A stretch of 64,000 nt of DNA from Pseudomonadales bacterium (GCA_022072145.1 JAJVIG010000005.1:1-64000); one strand, 5' to 3'. Shown: positions 20,424-30,255, counted from the stretch's first letter. Notes: generated by a model not told the origin, from the sequence alone. Numbers and translations: made by a program.

Positions 20424-21029
20424 ATGCGGGCCGTGGTCAAACGCTTTGCCGATGCGGTGTTCGCCGCGGTGGCCCCGCGCGGGCCGGTGTACGAATTCGG
20501 CTCGATGGAGGTCAACGATCCCGCCAACCCCGAGGTCGGCAATTTCCGTGACATCGTCGACGGGTTGGGGCTCGCCTACGTCGGCTGCGATATGCGCGCG
20601 GGCCCTGGTGTGGACTGCATCCAGGACCTGCATGCGCTCGATCTTCCAGACGCCAGCGTGGGTACCGCGATCCTGGCCGACACCATCGAGCACGTCGAGT
20701 ATCCGCGCCGCGCGATCGACGGATTGCAGCGCGTGCTGCGGTCCGATGGCATGCTGTTGGTCACCACGGTGATGAACTTCCCGATCCACGCCTACCCCGA
20801 GGATTACTGGCGCTTCACGCCGAAGGGACTCGAATCGCTGCTCAAACCGTTCGCGGGCGTGTTCGTTAGTTATTGCGGCAATCCGCTGTTGCCGCGCACC
20901 GTGGTCGGCATCGCGTTCAATTCCCCGCCACCGGCAGCGGAGCGGCTCGAGCAGCAGATCGCGCGCTGGCAGCAGCAGGAGAACCGGCGCGCCGAACGCG
21001 TCGCGCAGCGCACGCAGGAGGGCGCATGA
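20424..21029 (+). CDS. Class I SAM-dependent methyltransferase
   Basis: A 201-residue protein with a Rossmann methyltransferase pattern: YEFGSMEVN near residue 22, YVGCDMRAGPGVDCIQDLHAL with the acidic SAM-ribose position, and DTIEHVEYPRRAIDGLQRVL as motif IV/V. The C terminus is a charged helix rich in Arg and Gln. Substrate unknown. ATG 20424 is preceded by GGAGGTG at 20414-20420, a good site. It lies 31 bases upstream of the acetoacetyl-CoA synthetase gene on the same strand, with no evident functional link. Confidence 0.72.
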   Translation: MRAVVKRFADAVFAAVAPRGPVYEFGSMEVNDPANPEVGNFRDIVDGLGLAYVGCDMRAGPGVDCIQDLHALDLPDASVGTAILADTIEHVEYPRRAIDGLQRVLRSDGMLLVTTVMNFPIHAYPEDYWRFTPKGLESLLKPFAGVFVSYCGNPLLPRTVVGIAFNSPPPAAERLEQQIARWQQQENRRAERVAQRTQEGA

Positions 21030-21060
21030 AGCGGGCCATTGCGACCCGGAGCCGTATGTC

Positions 21061-23022
21061 ATGACCGGTGCGAAGAAACCCCTGTGGACTCCGGAACCCG
21101 CGCAGGCGCGCGCGACGGCGATGCATCGCCTGCTCGGGCGTGCGGCGCTGGCGGCCGGGCACCCGCTGCCGGATTACGAGGCGCTCTGGCAGTGGTCGGT
21201 CGACGCGCCGCGGGAATTCTGGTCGCTGCTGTGGGACGAGTGCGGCGTCGTCGGCGAGCGTGGCGAACGCGTGCTCGAGAACGGCGCCAGCATGCCCGGG
21301 GCGCGCTGGTTCCCCGAGGCACGGCTGAACTTCGCCGAGAACCTGCTGCGTCACCGTGGCGAGGAGCCGGCGCTGGTGTTCACCGGCGAGGACGGCGCAC
21401 GGCGCGTGCTGTCGCGCGATGCGTTGCGCGCTGCGGTGGCGGCGTTCGCCGCCGCGCTCACGGCCGAGGGCGTGGGTGCCGGCGATCGTGTCGCGGCACT
21501 GCTGCCGAACGTTCCCGAGGCCATCGTGGCGCTGCTCGCGTGCGCGACGATCGGCGCCATCTTCACCTCGGCCTCGCCCGACTTCGGTGTCCGCGGCGTG
21601 CTCGATCGTTTCGCGCAGGTCGAGCCGCGCGTGCTGGTGGCCGCCGACGGCTATCGCTACGACGGCAAGCTGTTCGACATCCGCACCAAGGTGGCCGAGA
21701 TCGCCGCCGCGTTGCCGTCGTTGCGCCGCGTGGTGCTGGTGCCGGTCATCGATGCGGGCGATGGCGTGGCGGGAATCCCGCACGCGATTGGTTGCGCCGA
21801 GTTCGTCGCTCCGTACGTCTTTCGCGAGGAGCCGCGTTTCGCCCCGCTGCCGTTCGACCACCCGCTCTGCATCCTGTACTCATCGGGTACCACCGGGGTG
21901 CCGAAGTGCATCGTGCACGGTGCAGGCGGCACGCTGTTGCAGCATCTGAAGGAACAGCGCCTGCACTGCGATCTGCGCCCCGGTGACCGGCTGTTCTACT
22001 TCACGACGCTCGGGTGGATGATGTGGAACTGGCTGGTGTCGGGGCTCGCCTCGGGCGCCACGCTGCTGCTCTACGACGGCTCGCCGTTCGCCCGCCAGGG
22101 CAGCGTGCTGTTCGATCTGGCCGAGCGCGAGCGTTGCACGCATTTCGGCGTCGGTGCGAAGTTCCTCGAGTCCTGCCTCAAGGCGGGACTGAAGCCGCGG
22201 CTCACGCACGATCTGTCGGCGCTGCGCGTGCTGATGTCCACCGGCTCGCCGTTGTCGGTACCGTGCTTCGAGTACGTGTACCGTGATCTTCGCCCCGACC
22301 TGCTGCTCGCATCGATCTCGGGAGGCACCGACATCGTGTCCTGCTTCGTGCTCGGCAACCCGCTGCTGGCGGTGTGGCCGGGCGAGATCCAGTGCCGTGG
22401 ACTGGGTATGGCGGTGGACGTGGTCGACGCGCAGGGCCTGCCGGTGCGCGGCGAGAAGGGCGAACTGGTCTGCGACCGGCCGTTTCCGTCGATGCCGATC
22501 GCGTTCTGGAACGACATCGACGGCAGCCGTTACCGCGCGGCGTATTTCGAGCGCTTCCCGGGCCGCTGGTGCCACGGCGATTACGCGCAGATCACGGCAC
22601 ACGGCGGCATCGTGATCCATGGACGTTCCGATGCCACGCTGAACCCGGGCGGGGTGCGTATCGGTACCGCCGAGATCTACGCGCAGGTCGAAAACGTGCC
22701 GGAGGTGCTCGAGTCGCTGGCGATCGCGCAGCCCTGGGGCGACGACGTGCGCGTGGTGCTGTTCGTTTGCCTGCGCGACGGGCTTGCGCTCGACGAACCG
22801 TTGCGCGAACGCATCCGCCGGCGTATCCGCGAGCACGCCTCGCCGCGGCACGTTCCGGCGCGCATCGTGCAGGTGCCCGCGATGCCGCGCACGCGCAGCG
22901 GCAAGCTGGTCGAACTCGCGGTGCGCGACGTGGTGGCCGGCCGTGAGGTCGGCAACCTGGAGGCGATCGCGAATCCCGGGGCGCTGGAGCACTTCCGCGA
23001 CCGCGAGGAACTTCGTCACTGA
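21061..23022 (+). CDS. aacS: Acetoacetyl-CoA synthetase
   Basis: A 653-residue acyl-adenylate-forming enzyme that should activate acetoacetate with ATP and CoA (EC 6.2.1.16). It has the ACS N-terminal region with FAENLL near residue 90, the P-loop YSSGTTGVPKCIVH near 275, FYFTTLGWMMWNWL typical of acetoacetate:CoA ligases, and the catalytic Lys of TRSGKLVEL at about 615. The length equals the family norm (about 650). It would let the cell use acetoacetate from ketone bodies, leucine or polyhydroxybutyrate. The next gene follows after 47 bases in the same direction. Confidence 0.92.
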   Translation: MTGAKKPLWTPEPAQARATAMHRLLGRAALAAGHPLPDYEALWQWSVDAPREFWSLLWDECGVVGERGERVLENGASMPGARWFPEARLNFAENLLRHRGEEPALVFTGEDGARRVLSRDALRAAVAAFAAALTAEGVGAGDRVAALLPNVPEAIVALLACATIGAIFTSASPDFGVRGVLDRFAQVEPRVLVAADGYRYDGKLFDIRTKVAEIAAALPSLRRVVLVPVIDAGDGVAGIPHAIGCAEFVAPYVFREEPRFAPLPFDHPLCILYSSGTTGVPKCIVHGAGGTLLQHLKEQRLHCDLRPGDRLFYFTTLGWMMWNWLVSGLASGATLLLYDGSPFARQGSVLFDLAERERCTHFGVGAKFLESCLKAGLKPRLTHDLSALRVLMSTGSPLSVPCFEYVYRDLRPDLLLASISGGTDIVSCFVLGNPLLAVWPGEIQCRGLGMAVDVVDAQGLPVRGEKGELVCDRPFPSMPIAFWNDIDGSRYRAAYFERFPGRWCHGDYAQITAHGGIVIHGRSDATLNPGGVRIGTAEIYAQVENVPEVLESLAIAQPWGDDVRVVLFVCLRDGLALDEPLRERIRRRIREHASPRHVPARIVQVPAMPRTRSGKLVELAVRDVVAGREVGNLEAIANPGALEHFRDREELRH

Positions 23023-23069
23023 GTACACGGGGAGCCCACAAAGCCCCGAACGCCACAGGAGAGCAGCCG

Positions 23070-24530
23070 ATGACGACGATCGATCCCTGCCGCCCCGTCG
23101 ATGCGGGCACGGTCGACGAGTGGTTCGAGGACAGCGATGTGCTGGTGATCGGTTACGGTGCGGCGGGTGCCTGCGCGGCGATCGAGGCGGTCGACGCCGG
23201 CGCGCGGGTGAGCCTGCTCGAGGTCGCGAGCGCCGGTGGCGGCACCACCGCGCTGGCCGGCGGCCAGATCTACCTCGGTGGCGGCACGCCGGTGCAGAGG
23301 GCCTGTGGCTTCGAGGATTCGGCCGCGGACATGGAGGCCTACCTGCTGGCCGCCGCCGGCGCGAATGTGGATCCGCAGCGCGCGCACGTCTACGCGCACG
23401 GCAGTCTCGAACATTTCGACTGGCTGGTCGCGCAGGGCGTCCGGTTCAACCACGAGTATTACGCCGGCAAGCACACCAACACGCCCGAGTACCAGACGCT
23501 CACGTGGTCGGGCAACGAGCGCGGTTACGCCGAGTCGCGCGCCGCGCGTCCGGCGCCGCGGGCGCACAAGCCGCATGCCTTCTGGGAGGAAGGCGGCGCG
23601 ACGCTGATGGCCACGCTGCGCGCCGCGGTGGAGCGGCGGCCGATCCGCGTGCACGTCGACACGCGTGCGCTGACGCTGCTGCGCGAGGGCGAGCGCGTGG
23701 TCGGCGCGCTGTGCCGCCAGGACGGCGTGGTGCGCGCATGGCGCGCGCGCCGCGGCGTGGTGTTGTGCTGCGGCGGGTTCGTGATGAATCGCGAGATGGT
23801 TGCGCGCTACGCGCCACGCCTGAAGGATGCCACGCCGATCGGCAGCCCCGGCGATACCGGCGCCGGGATCCTGATGGGGCTGGGCGCCGGTGGCGCCGCG
23901 ATCGACATGAACGAGGGTTTCGTGTCGGTGGTCTGGTATCCGTCCGGGGAGTTCTGCAAGGGCGTGTTCGTGAACGAGCAGGGGCAACGCTTCGTCAACG
24001 AGGACTGCTACCACGCGCGCGGCGGGCACCACTGCCTGAACCAGAGCAATCGCAAGGCCTACATGGTGGTCGACAGCGGCATCTATACCGAGCCGCCGTT
24101 GTACGCGGCCGCGCCGGTGCTGCAGGTGGGGGAAACCTTCGAGGAGCTCGAGCGCGACGCCGGCTTCGCCGAGGGCACGCTGAGCGCCACGCTCGCGACC
24201 TACAACCGCTTCGCGCGTGCGGGCGAGGATCCGCTGTTCCACAAGAGCCGCGATTTCCTGCGCCCCCTCGACCAGCCGCCGTTCGCGCTGCTCGACTTCT
24301 CGATCGACACCGGGATCTTCTACCCCTCGTTCACGCTCGGCGGACTCGATACCACCATCGACGGCGAGGTGCTGACGCCTTCGGGCATCCCGATTCCCGG
24401 CCTCTACGCGGCGGGGCGCACCTCGGCCGGCCTGCCGCGCAGCGGCGAGGGCTACGCGAGCGGCATGTCGATCGGGGACGCGACCTTCTTCGGACGGCGG
24501 GCCGGGCGGGCCGCGGTCCGCGGCGGCTGA
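23070..24530 (+). CDS. FAD-dependent oxidoreductase (fumarate reductase / ketosteroid dehydrogenase superfamily)
   Basis: A 486-residue flavoprotein with a dinucleotide-binding motif, VLVIGYGAAGACAAIEAVDAG, at residues 24-44, a GGGTTALAGGQIYLGGGT block typical of FAD-binding family 2, and a C-terminal GLYAAGRTSAGLPRSGEGYA that closes the FAD site. The overall plan is that of 3-ketosteroid-Delta1-dehydrogenase and FrdA-like enzymes, but substrate-determining residues cannot be assigned. A ribosome binding site AGGAGAG precedes ATG 23070. It may form a two-gene unit with aacS. Confidence 0.82.
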   Translation: MTTIDPCRPVDAGTVDEWFEDSDVLVIGYGAAGACAAIEAVDAGARVSLLEVASAGGGTTALAGGQIYLGGGTPVQRACGFEDSAADMEAYLLAAAGANVDPQRAHVYAHGSLEHFDWLVAQGVRFNHEYYAGKHTNTPEYQTLTWSGNERGYAESRAARPAPRAHKPHAFWEEGGATLMATLRAAVERRPIRVHVDTRALTLLREGERVVGALCRQDGVVRAWRARRGVVLCCGGFVMNREMVARYAPRLKDATPIGSPGDTGAGILMGLGAGGAAIDMNEGFVSVVWYPSGEFCKGVFVNEQGQRFVNEDCYHARGGHHCLNQSNRKAYMVVDSGIYTEPPLYAAAPVLQVGETFEELERDAGFAEGTLSATLATYNRFARAGEDPLFHKSRDFLRPLDQPPFALLDFSIDTGIFYPSFTLGGLDTTIDGEVLTPSGIPIPGLYAAGRTSAGLPRSGEGYASGMSIGDATFFGRRAGRAAVRGG

Positions 24531-24540
24531 GCCGCCGCAC

Positions 24541-25314
24541 TCAGTGGCAGGTGCTGGCGCCGTCGACCGCCAGCGCCACGCCCGAGACGTAGGAGGCGGC
24601 GTCGGAACACAGCCACAGCGCGGCGCGCGCGATCTCGTCGGCCTCACCCATGCGCCCGGCCGGCAACGTGGCGAGCAGCACCGGTTCGAGGTCCGGACGC
24701 GCGTCGATGCTCGCGCGCATCATCGGCGTATCGGTCACGCCGGGGCAGATCGCGTTGACGCGGATCCGCTGGCGCGCGTACTCGCGCGCGGCCACGCGCG
24801 TCAGCCCCAGCACGCCGTGCTTGGCGGCGGTGTAGTGGGGCAGGAACGGCGCCGGCGTCACGCCGGCGCCCGAGGAGGTGTTCACGATCGCGCCGCCGCC
24901 GTGCGCGAGCATGTGGCGGATCTGGTGTTTCATGCAGTAGAAGACCGCCGACAGATCGACCGCGATCACGCGTTCCCACTCGGCGCCGTCGAGTTCGTGG
25001 AACGGTCCGGCCGGCGGACAGATGCCGGCGTTGTTGAACGCGCAGTCGAGTCCGCCGAAACGCGCGACACAGCGCTCGACCGCCTGCTGCACCTCGCTTT
25101 CACGTGCCAGGTCGGCAGACAGGAACTGGGCGTCGCCACCGGCGGCACGGATCAGGCGCACCGTTTCGGCGGCCCCTGCCGCATCGAGGTCCACCACCGC
25201 CACGCGCGCGCCGTGGTGCGCGAACAGCAGCGCCGCCGCGCGGCCGATGCCGCTGCCGCCGCCGGTCACGAACGCGGTCCTGCCGCCGAAGTCCGTCCTC
25301 ACGTCTGCTTGCAT
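24541..25314 (-). CDS. Short-chain dehydrogenase/reductase
   Basis: A 257-residue classical SDR. It has the cofactor motif TGGGSGIG near residue 17, an Asp at the end of the second strand (VVDLD), which favours NAD(H), the NNAG motif, and the catalytic Ser plus YTAAK. The C terminus, GVALAVDGASTCH, is typical of the family. Substrate unknown. The upstream neighbour on the same strand is an amidase, 27 bases away, so the two are probably cotranscribed. Converges on the flavoprotein gene with a gap of 10 bases. Confidence 0.85.
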   Translation of the reverse strand: MQADVRTDFGGRTAFVTGGGSGIGRAAALLFAHHGARVAVVDLDAAGAAETVRLIRAAGGDAQFLSADLARESEVQQAVERCVARFGGLDCAFNNAGICPPAGPFHELDGAEWERVIAVDLSAVFYCMKHQIRHMLAHGGGAIVNTSSGAGVTPAPFLPHYTAAKHGVLGLTRVAAREYARQRIRVNAICPGVTDTPMMRASIDARPDLEPVLLATLPAGRMGEADEIARAALWLCSDAASYVSGVALAVDGASTCH

Positions 25315-25341
25315 GCGCGTCTCCCCGTGTGTGCCGCCGGC

Positions 25342-26835
25342 TCAGCGGCCCTGCTCGAATGCGTACGCGGCGCGATACAGCGTCGCTTCCTCGAAATGCC
25401 TCCCGACCAGCATCATCCCCACCGGCAACCCGGCGCGGGTGCCGCAGGGCAGCGACAGCGCCGGATGGTGTGTGTGGTTGAACACGCCGGTGTTGGCAAC
25501 CGGTGCAAATGCCGCGCCGATGAGTTCGTCCACGCCGGCGTCGGGCCGCGGCAGCGGCGGGGCGGTCACCGGCGTGGTCGGCAGCAACAGCACGTCGACC
25601 GCGCGCAGCGCCTCGTCGTAGGCGCGGCGGATCAGCGGCACGCGGTTCATCGCGCGCGCGAAGCAGCCGAAGCCGTGCGTGCGGCGCAGGTGCTCCGCCA
25701 CGATCAGCATCAGGCGGATGTTCGGCGGCAGCGCGGCGGTGTGGGCGCGCCACGCGCGCTGGCGCTCCACGTACTCCTCGTCGACCGCGATGTGGTGCTC
25801 GAGTTGCGCGCCGTCGAGGAGGAACATCGAGGTGATCATTCCCTGCAGCGCGGCGAAGGTGACGCCGCCGGCGATGGTGTGCACCGGCACCGACACCTCG
25901 CTCACGCACGCGCCCAGCGCGCCCAGACGCCCGGCAGCGTCGCGCACGCAGTCGTCCACCTCCGGCGCGCCGCCGGGGATGCCGAAGCCCTCGCGCAGCA
26001 CGCCGATGCGCAGTCCCGCGAGCGGGGCGCCCAGCGCCGCGCGATACGCGCCGGTGCGCGCGCCGTGCTGGCGCGGATCCTCGCCGTCGGGGCCCGCGAT
26101 CACCTCGAGCAGCAGCGCGTTGTCGGCCACGTTGCGCGTCATCGGCCCGGCGTGATCGATGGTGGCGTTCATGCCGAGGATGCCGGTGTAGGGCACGAGT
26201 CCCCAGCTCGGCTTGAGCCCGACGATGCCGCAGAACGCCGCCGGCACCCGGATCGAACCGCCCTGGTCGCAACCGATCGCCATATCGGCCTCGCCGGTGG
26301 CGACCACCACGCCCGAGCCGGAGGAACTGCCACCCGCGCTGCGCGTGGGGTCGTGCGGGTTGCGCACCACGCCGCTCGCGCTGGTGTGGCTGCCGGCGGA
26401 GAAGCAGTACGCCTCGCAGACGGTCTTGCCGACGATGGTGGCGCCCGCCTCGAGCAGCCGCGTCACGATGGCCGCGTCGTGGCGCGGCCGGTAGTCGCCG
26501 AGGATGGTGCTGCCGTCGGCGAGCGGTGCGCCGGCCAGCAGCACGTTGTCCTTGAGCGCGACGCTGCGCCCGGCGAGCGGACCGTCGTCACGCGTGCGCA
26601 ATTCGCCGCGCACGTGCCAGGCACCGAGCGGGTTTTCTTCCGCCGAGGGCGTACGCCACGTCGTGCGCAGCGGATCGGGCCGGGCCGGCGGCAGCGGCAG
26701 CAGGTCGACGAGATCCACGGTCTGCAGCGTGGTCGAGGCGATCGCCGCGTAGGCGGCGGCTTCGTCGGCGCTCAGGTCGATGCCGAGTCCGGTGGCTATC
26801 GTCGCGCAGGCCGCGGCATCCAGTGAGTTCGGCAT
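25342..26835 (-). CDS. Amidase-signature hydrolase
   Basis: A 497-residue amidase-signature enzyme. The catalytic Ser-cisSer-Lys triad is visible: the Lys in SVALKDNVLL (about residue 92) and the two serines in RSAGGSSSGSGVVVATGEAD. The glycine/serine-rich signature and GSIRVPAAFCGIVGLKPSWG are intact. It should hydrolyse an amide; family members include aryl, nicotin and malon amidases, and the substrate cannot be told. ATG 26835 (MPNSLD) is chosen; the longer frame has no site. First gene of a likely two-gene unit with the SDR. Confidence 0.88.
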   Translation of the reverse strand: MPNSLDAAACATIATGLGIDLSADEAAAYAAIASTTLQTVDLVDLLPLPPARPDPLRTTWRTPSAEENPLGAWHVRGELRTRDDGPLAGRSVALKDNVLLAGAPLADGSTILGDYRPRHDAAIVTRLLEAGATIVGKTVCEAYCFSAGSHTSASGVVRNPHDPTRSAGGSSSGSGVVVATGEADMAIGCDQGGSIRVPAAFCGIVGLKPSWGLVPYTGILGMNATIDHAGPMTRNVADNALLLEVIAGPDGEDPRQHGARTGAYRAALGAPLAGLRIGVLREGFGIPGGAPEVDDCVRDAAGRLGALGACVSEVSVPVHTIAGGVTFAALQGMITSMFLLDGAQLEHHIAVDEEYVERQRAWRAHTAALPPNIRLMLIVAEHLRRTHGFGCFARAMNRVPLIRRAYDEALRAVDVLLLPTTPVTAPPLPRPDAGVDELIGAAFAPVANTGVFNHTHHPALSLPCGTRAGLPVGMMLVGRHFEEATLYRAAYAFEQGR

Positions 26836-26960
26836 CGCTTCGGCCTCGGGGCGGGAGGGCAATCGCGCGACGCTAAGCGCAGCCGGCGCGGGCGTCAAGG
26901 GATGAGGCGGTTGCCGGGCGTGGCGCGTCGCGCGGCACCACGGTACGCGGCCGCGCCGCA

Positions 26961-26996
26961 GGCGTTTCGTCGCACCCGGACGGCGTTTCGTCGCAC
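26961..26996. repeat. Direct repeat of 15 bp with 21-bp period
   Basis: GGCGTTTCGTCGCAC occurs at 26961-26975 and again at 26982-26996, in the 238-base divergent region between the amidase and the DUF885 gene. The 21-bp period is two helical turns, as expected for a dimeric regulator binding on one face. There is no regulator gene beside it. Confidence 0.5.
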
Positions 26997-27073
26997 ACCG
27001 TTGCAGGTGCGCGACCCGCAGTGGCATATTCGGCCGCTGTTTTGCAGCCCCTGAAGTTCTCCGAGGAGTCGCC

Positions 27074-28885
27074 ATGCAAGCCGTGCACTGGATGCGCCGT
27101 ACCACGCTCGCCCTCGCGCTTTTCGCCGGCCTCGGCGCCGCCTTGTCCGCGTACGCCGGGGCGCGCGTCGACCAGTCAGCCGAGCTCGCGCAACTGTTCG
27201 CCGACGCCGACGAGGCGGCGCTGGTGCTCAGCCCGATCGAGGCGATGATGCGCGGCGACCTGCGCTACGCGGCCGAGTTCGGCGATTACGTGACTCCCGA
27301 CTACTTCCGCAACCTCGAGGCCAATGCGCGTGCGGAGATGCGCCGGCTCGAAGCGATCGATCGCGAGCGACTGTCGGCGCAGGACCGCATTGCCTACGAT
27401 GTGTTCGCCTACCAGAACCGCCAGTTGCTCGACTTCTTCGACCGCGGCCTGATGGACATCCACGCGCGGCTGCCGATCGATCACTTCAGCGGTTTCCACG
27501 TGTTCTACCCCGAGATTTCCTCGGGCCGCTCGGCGGCACCGTTTCGCACCGTCGCCGATTACGAGCACGGCCTCACGCGGCTCGACGGCTACGCGCGTTA
27601 CCTCGAACGCGCGATCGAGCGCATGCGCGAGGGCATGGCCAGCGGCCACACGCAGCCGAAGCTGGTGATGGAGAACGTGATCGACCAGCTGGGCCGGCAG
27701 ATGGAGGGCGGCGCCGAGGCCAGCCCGTTCTACCAGCCGGTGAAGGACCTGCCGGCGGAGTTTCCGGCGGCCGACCGCGAACGCCTGGCCGCCGCCTACC
27801 GCCAGACGATCGAGCAGCGCGTCTTCGGCGCCTACCGCACGCTGCAGGCGTTCATCCGCGACGAGTACCTGCCGGCGTGCCGCGGCGGCGCGCCCGGCCT
27901 GCTGTCGATGAAGGACGGCGAGGCGGTCTACAAGGCGATGATCGAGCGATCCACCACCACCGACATGGGGGCTGCGGAAATCCACGCGATCGGCCTGGCC
28001 GAGGTCGAGCGCATCACGCGCGAGATGAACGCGATCCGCGAGCGCGTGGGTTTCGCGGGCACGCTGCGCGAGTTTTTCGATCATCTGCGCACCGCTCCGC
28101 AGTTCAAGTTCGCCAGCAAGCAGGCCTTGCTCGAGGGCTACGAAGGGATCCGCGCACGTGTCGATGCCGCCGTCCCGAAGCTGTTCGCGCTGACGCCGGA
28201 GACGCCGTTCGAGATCCGTCCGGTGCCCGCGTACTCGGAGAAGAACGAGGCGGCCGGTTCGTATCGCCAGGGAACACCCGACGGCACGCGCCCGGGGCTG
28301 TTCTTCGTCAACACCTACGACCTGCCGTCGCGCACCACGCCGGGCATGGAGACGCTGTTCCTGCACGAGGCGATTCCGGGGCACCACTTCCAGATCAGCC
28401 TCGCGCAGGAGAACGAGTCGTTGCCGAAGTTCATGCGCTTCGGCGGCAACACGGCCTTCGTCGAGGGCTGGGCGCTGTACGCGGAATCATTGGGGTCCGA
28501 ACTGGGGATGTTCAGCGATCCGTACCAGGCCTTCGGCAACCTCGATGACGAGATGCTGCGCGCGATCCGGCTGGTGGTCGACACCGGCATCCACGCCAAG
28601 GGCTGGAGTCGCGAGCAGGCGATCGCGTACATGCTCGAACACTCGGCGCAGTCGGAAACCGACGCGCGCGCCGAGGTCGAGCGCTACATCGCGATCCCCG
28701 GGCAGGCGCTGGCGTACAAGGTGGGCGCGCTGACGATCCGCCGCCTGCGCACCGAGGCCGAACAGGCGCTCGGCGAACGCTTCGACCCGCGCGCGTTCCA
28801 CGCCGAGGTGCTGAATACCGGCGCGCTGCCACTGCAGGTGCTCGAATCGAAGATCCGCGCCTGGATCGATGCCAACCGCGCGTAG
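27074..28885 (+). CDS. DUF885 metallopeptidase-like secreted protein
   Basis: A 603-residue DUF885 protein with an N-terminal signal peptide (MRRTTLALALFAGLGAALSA region, cleavage near residue 29), so it acts outside the cytoplasm. The zinc-binding motif HEAIPGHH is at residues 431-438, and a downstream FVEGWALYAESLG supplies the third ligand Glu. These are the hallmarks of the gluzincin-like DUF885 family, which are probably peptidases. GAGGAG lies six bases before ATG 27074. Its TAG stop is provided by the GTAG head of a REP element. Confidence 0.88.
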   Translation: MQAVHWMRRTTLALALFAGLGAALSAYAGARVDQSAELAQLFADADEAALVLSPIEAMMRGDLRYAAEFGDYVTPDYFRNLEANARAEMRRLEAIDRERLSAQDRIAYDVFAYQNRQLLDFFDRGLMDIHARLPIDHFSGFHVFYPEISSGRSAAPFRTVADYEHGLTRLDGYARYLERAIERMREGMASGHTQPKLVMENVIDQLGRQMEGGAEASPFYQPVKDLPAEFPAADRERLAAAYRQTIEQRVFGAYRTLQAFIRDEYLPACRGGAPGLLSMKDGEAVYKAMIERSTTTDMGAAEIHAIGLAEVERITREMNAIRERVGFAGTLREFFDHLRTAPQFKFASKQALLEGYEGIRARVDAAVPKLFALTPETPFEIRPVPAYSEKNEAAGSYRQGTPDGTRPGLFFVNTYDLPSRTTPGMETLFLHEAIPGHHFQISLAQENESLPKFMRFGGNTAFVEGWALYAESLGSELGMFSDPYQAFGNLDDEMLRAIRLVVDTGIHAKGWSREQAIAYMLEHSAQSETDARAEVERYIAIPGQALAYKVGALTIRRLRTEAEQALGERFDPRAFHAEVLNTGALPLQVLESKIRAWIDANRA

Positions 28886-29030
28886 GTCCGGGCTGCGCCC
28901 TGACATGTGTCCGGACGATGTTCGTGTAGGTCCGGGCTGTGCCCGGACATGTGCCCGGACGATGTTCGTGTAGGTCCGGGCTGTGCCCGGACATGTGCCC
29001 GGCCATTGTTCGGCCACAGGCCGAACCTAC
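28882..29030. repeat. REP cluster C, three tandem units and one inverted
   Basis: Three head-to-tail copies of the GTCCGGGC/GCCCGGAC flavour start at 28882, 28926 and 28970, spaced exactly 44 bases apart because the 21-base spacers are also nearly identical. The first copy has a damaged 3' arm. A fourth unit of the GTTCGGCC flavour is inverted at 29008-29030. The first unit's GTAG overlaps the stop codon of the DUF885 gene. Confidence 0.85.
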
Positions 29031-29073
29031 ATGTTCGTCGACGCGCCGGACGGCGACGCCGCGGCGCCGCGCC

Positions 29074-30255
29074 TCAGAACGCCGCGATACCGGTCTGGGC
29101 GCGCCCCAGGATCAGCGCATGCACGTCGTGCGCGCCTTCGTAGGTGTTCACGGTCTCCAGGTTCGCCATGTGGCGGAACACCGGGTAGTCGTCCGCGATG
29201 CCGTTGCCGCCCAGCATGTCGCGCGCCATGCGCGCCACCTCCAGCGCCTTGCCGCAGGAATTGCGCTTCAGCAGCGAGATCGCCTCCGGCGCCAGCCGTC
29301 CCGCATCGCGCAGCCGCCCGGCCTGCAGGCAGCCCAGCAAGCCCAGGCCGATCTCGGTCTGCATGTCGGCGAGCTTCTTCTGGATCAGCTGGTTCGCCGC
29401 CAGCGGCCGGCCGAACTGCCGGCGGTCCAGCGTGTATTGCCGCGCCGTGTGCCAGCACGCCTCGGCGGCCCCGAGCGCTCCCCACGCGATGCCGTAGCGT
29501 GCGCTGTTCAGGCAGCCGAACGGCCCCTTCAGCCCGTCGACTCCCGGCAGCAGTTGCCCGGCATCGACCTCCACGTCCTCCATCACGATCTGCCCGGTGA
29601 TCGAGGCGCGCAGGCTCAGCTTGCCCTGGATCTTCGGCGCCGACAGACCCTTCATTCCCTTCTCGAGCACGAAGCCGCGAATGCGCTCGTCGTCGCAGCG
29701 CGCCCACACGACGAACACGTCGGCGAGCGGCGCGTTGCTGATCCAGGTCTTGGTGCCACGCAGCACGTAGCCGCCGTCGACGCGGCGCGCGCGCGTGAGC
29801 AGGCTGCCCGGGTCGGAGCCGGCATCGGGCTCGGTCAGCCCGAAGCAGCCGATCCATTCGCCGCTCGCCAGCTTGGGAAGGTACCTTTCGCGCTGTGCCT
29901 CGGTGCCGTAGGCATGGATCGGGTGCATCACCAGGCTCGACTGCACGCTCAGCATCGAGCGGTAGCCGGAATCCACGCGCTCGATCTCGCGCGCGATGAG
30001 GCCGTAGCTGACGTAGTTGACGCCCGGGCAGCCGTAGCCGTCGATCGTCGAGCCCAGCAGGCCGAGTTCGCCCATCTCGCGGAAGATGGCGGGATCGGTG
30101 GATTCCGTGCGGTAGGCGTCGCGAATGCGCGGGGCGAGCCGGTCCTCGGCATAGACGCGCGCCGTTTCCCGGATCAGCCGTTCCTCGTCGCTGAACTGTG
30201 CCGCCATCAGGAACGGATCCTGCCAGTCGAAGCTGCCCCAATCCGAAGATGCCAT
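29074..30255 (-). CDS. gcdH: Glutaryl-CoA dehydrogenase
   Basis: A 393-residue acyl-CoA dehydrogenase of the glutaryl-CoA type, expected to convert glutaryl-CoA to crotonyl-CoA and CO2 while passing electrons to ETF. Diagnostic features: [15 protein letters not shown], the [19 protein letters not shown] segment, and the C-terminal [19 protein letters not shown] containing the catalytic Glu. ATG 30255 is chosen because GGGAGG lies seven bases upstream. This is the terminal step of lysine, hydroxylysine and tryptophan degradation, which fits the ALDH7 gene in the same window. No GntR-type operator is seen upstream. Confidence 0.9.
   Translation of the reverse strand: MASSDWGSFDWQDPFLMAAQFSDEERLIRETARVYAEDRLAPRIRDAYRTESTDPAIFREMGELGLLGSTIDGYGCPGVNYVSYGLIAREIERVDSGYRSMLSVQSSLVMHPIHAYGTEAQRERYLPKLASGEWIGCFGLTEPDAGSDPGSLLTRARRVDGGYVLRGTKTWISNAPLADVFVVWARCDDERIRGFVLEKGMKGLSAPKIQGKLSLRASITGQIVMEDVEVDAGQLLPGVDGLKGPFGCLNSARYGIAWGALGAAEACWHTARQYTLDRRQFGRPLAANQLIQKKLADMQTEIGLGLLGCLQAGRLRDAGRLAPEAISLLKRNSCGKALEVARMARDMLGGNGIADDYPVFRHMANLETVNTYEGAHDVHALILGRAQTGIAAF

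Noticed and set aside
18237-21062. Long minus-strand open frames (374 and 563 residues) over the second D-like subunit and the methyltransferase
   Set aside because: His/Gln/Arg-rich translations with no domain likeness, antisense to clear genes.
28882-28992. Three units at an exact 44-bp period, like a short CRISPR array
   Set aside because: The repeats are long palindromes of the REP type, the spacers are nearly identical, the end unit is degenerate, and no cas gene is nearby.
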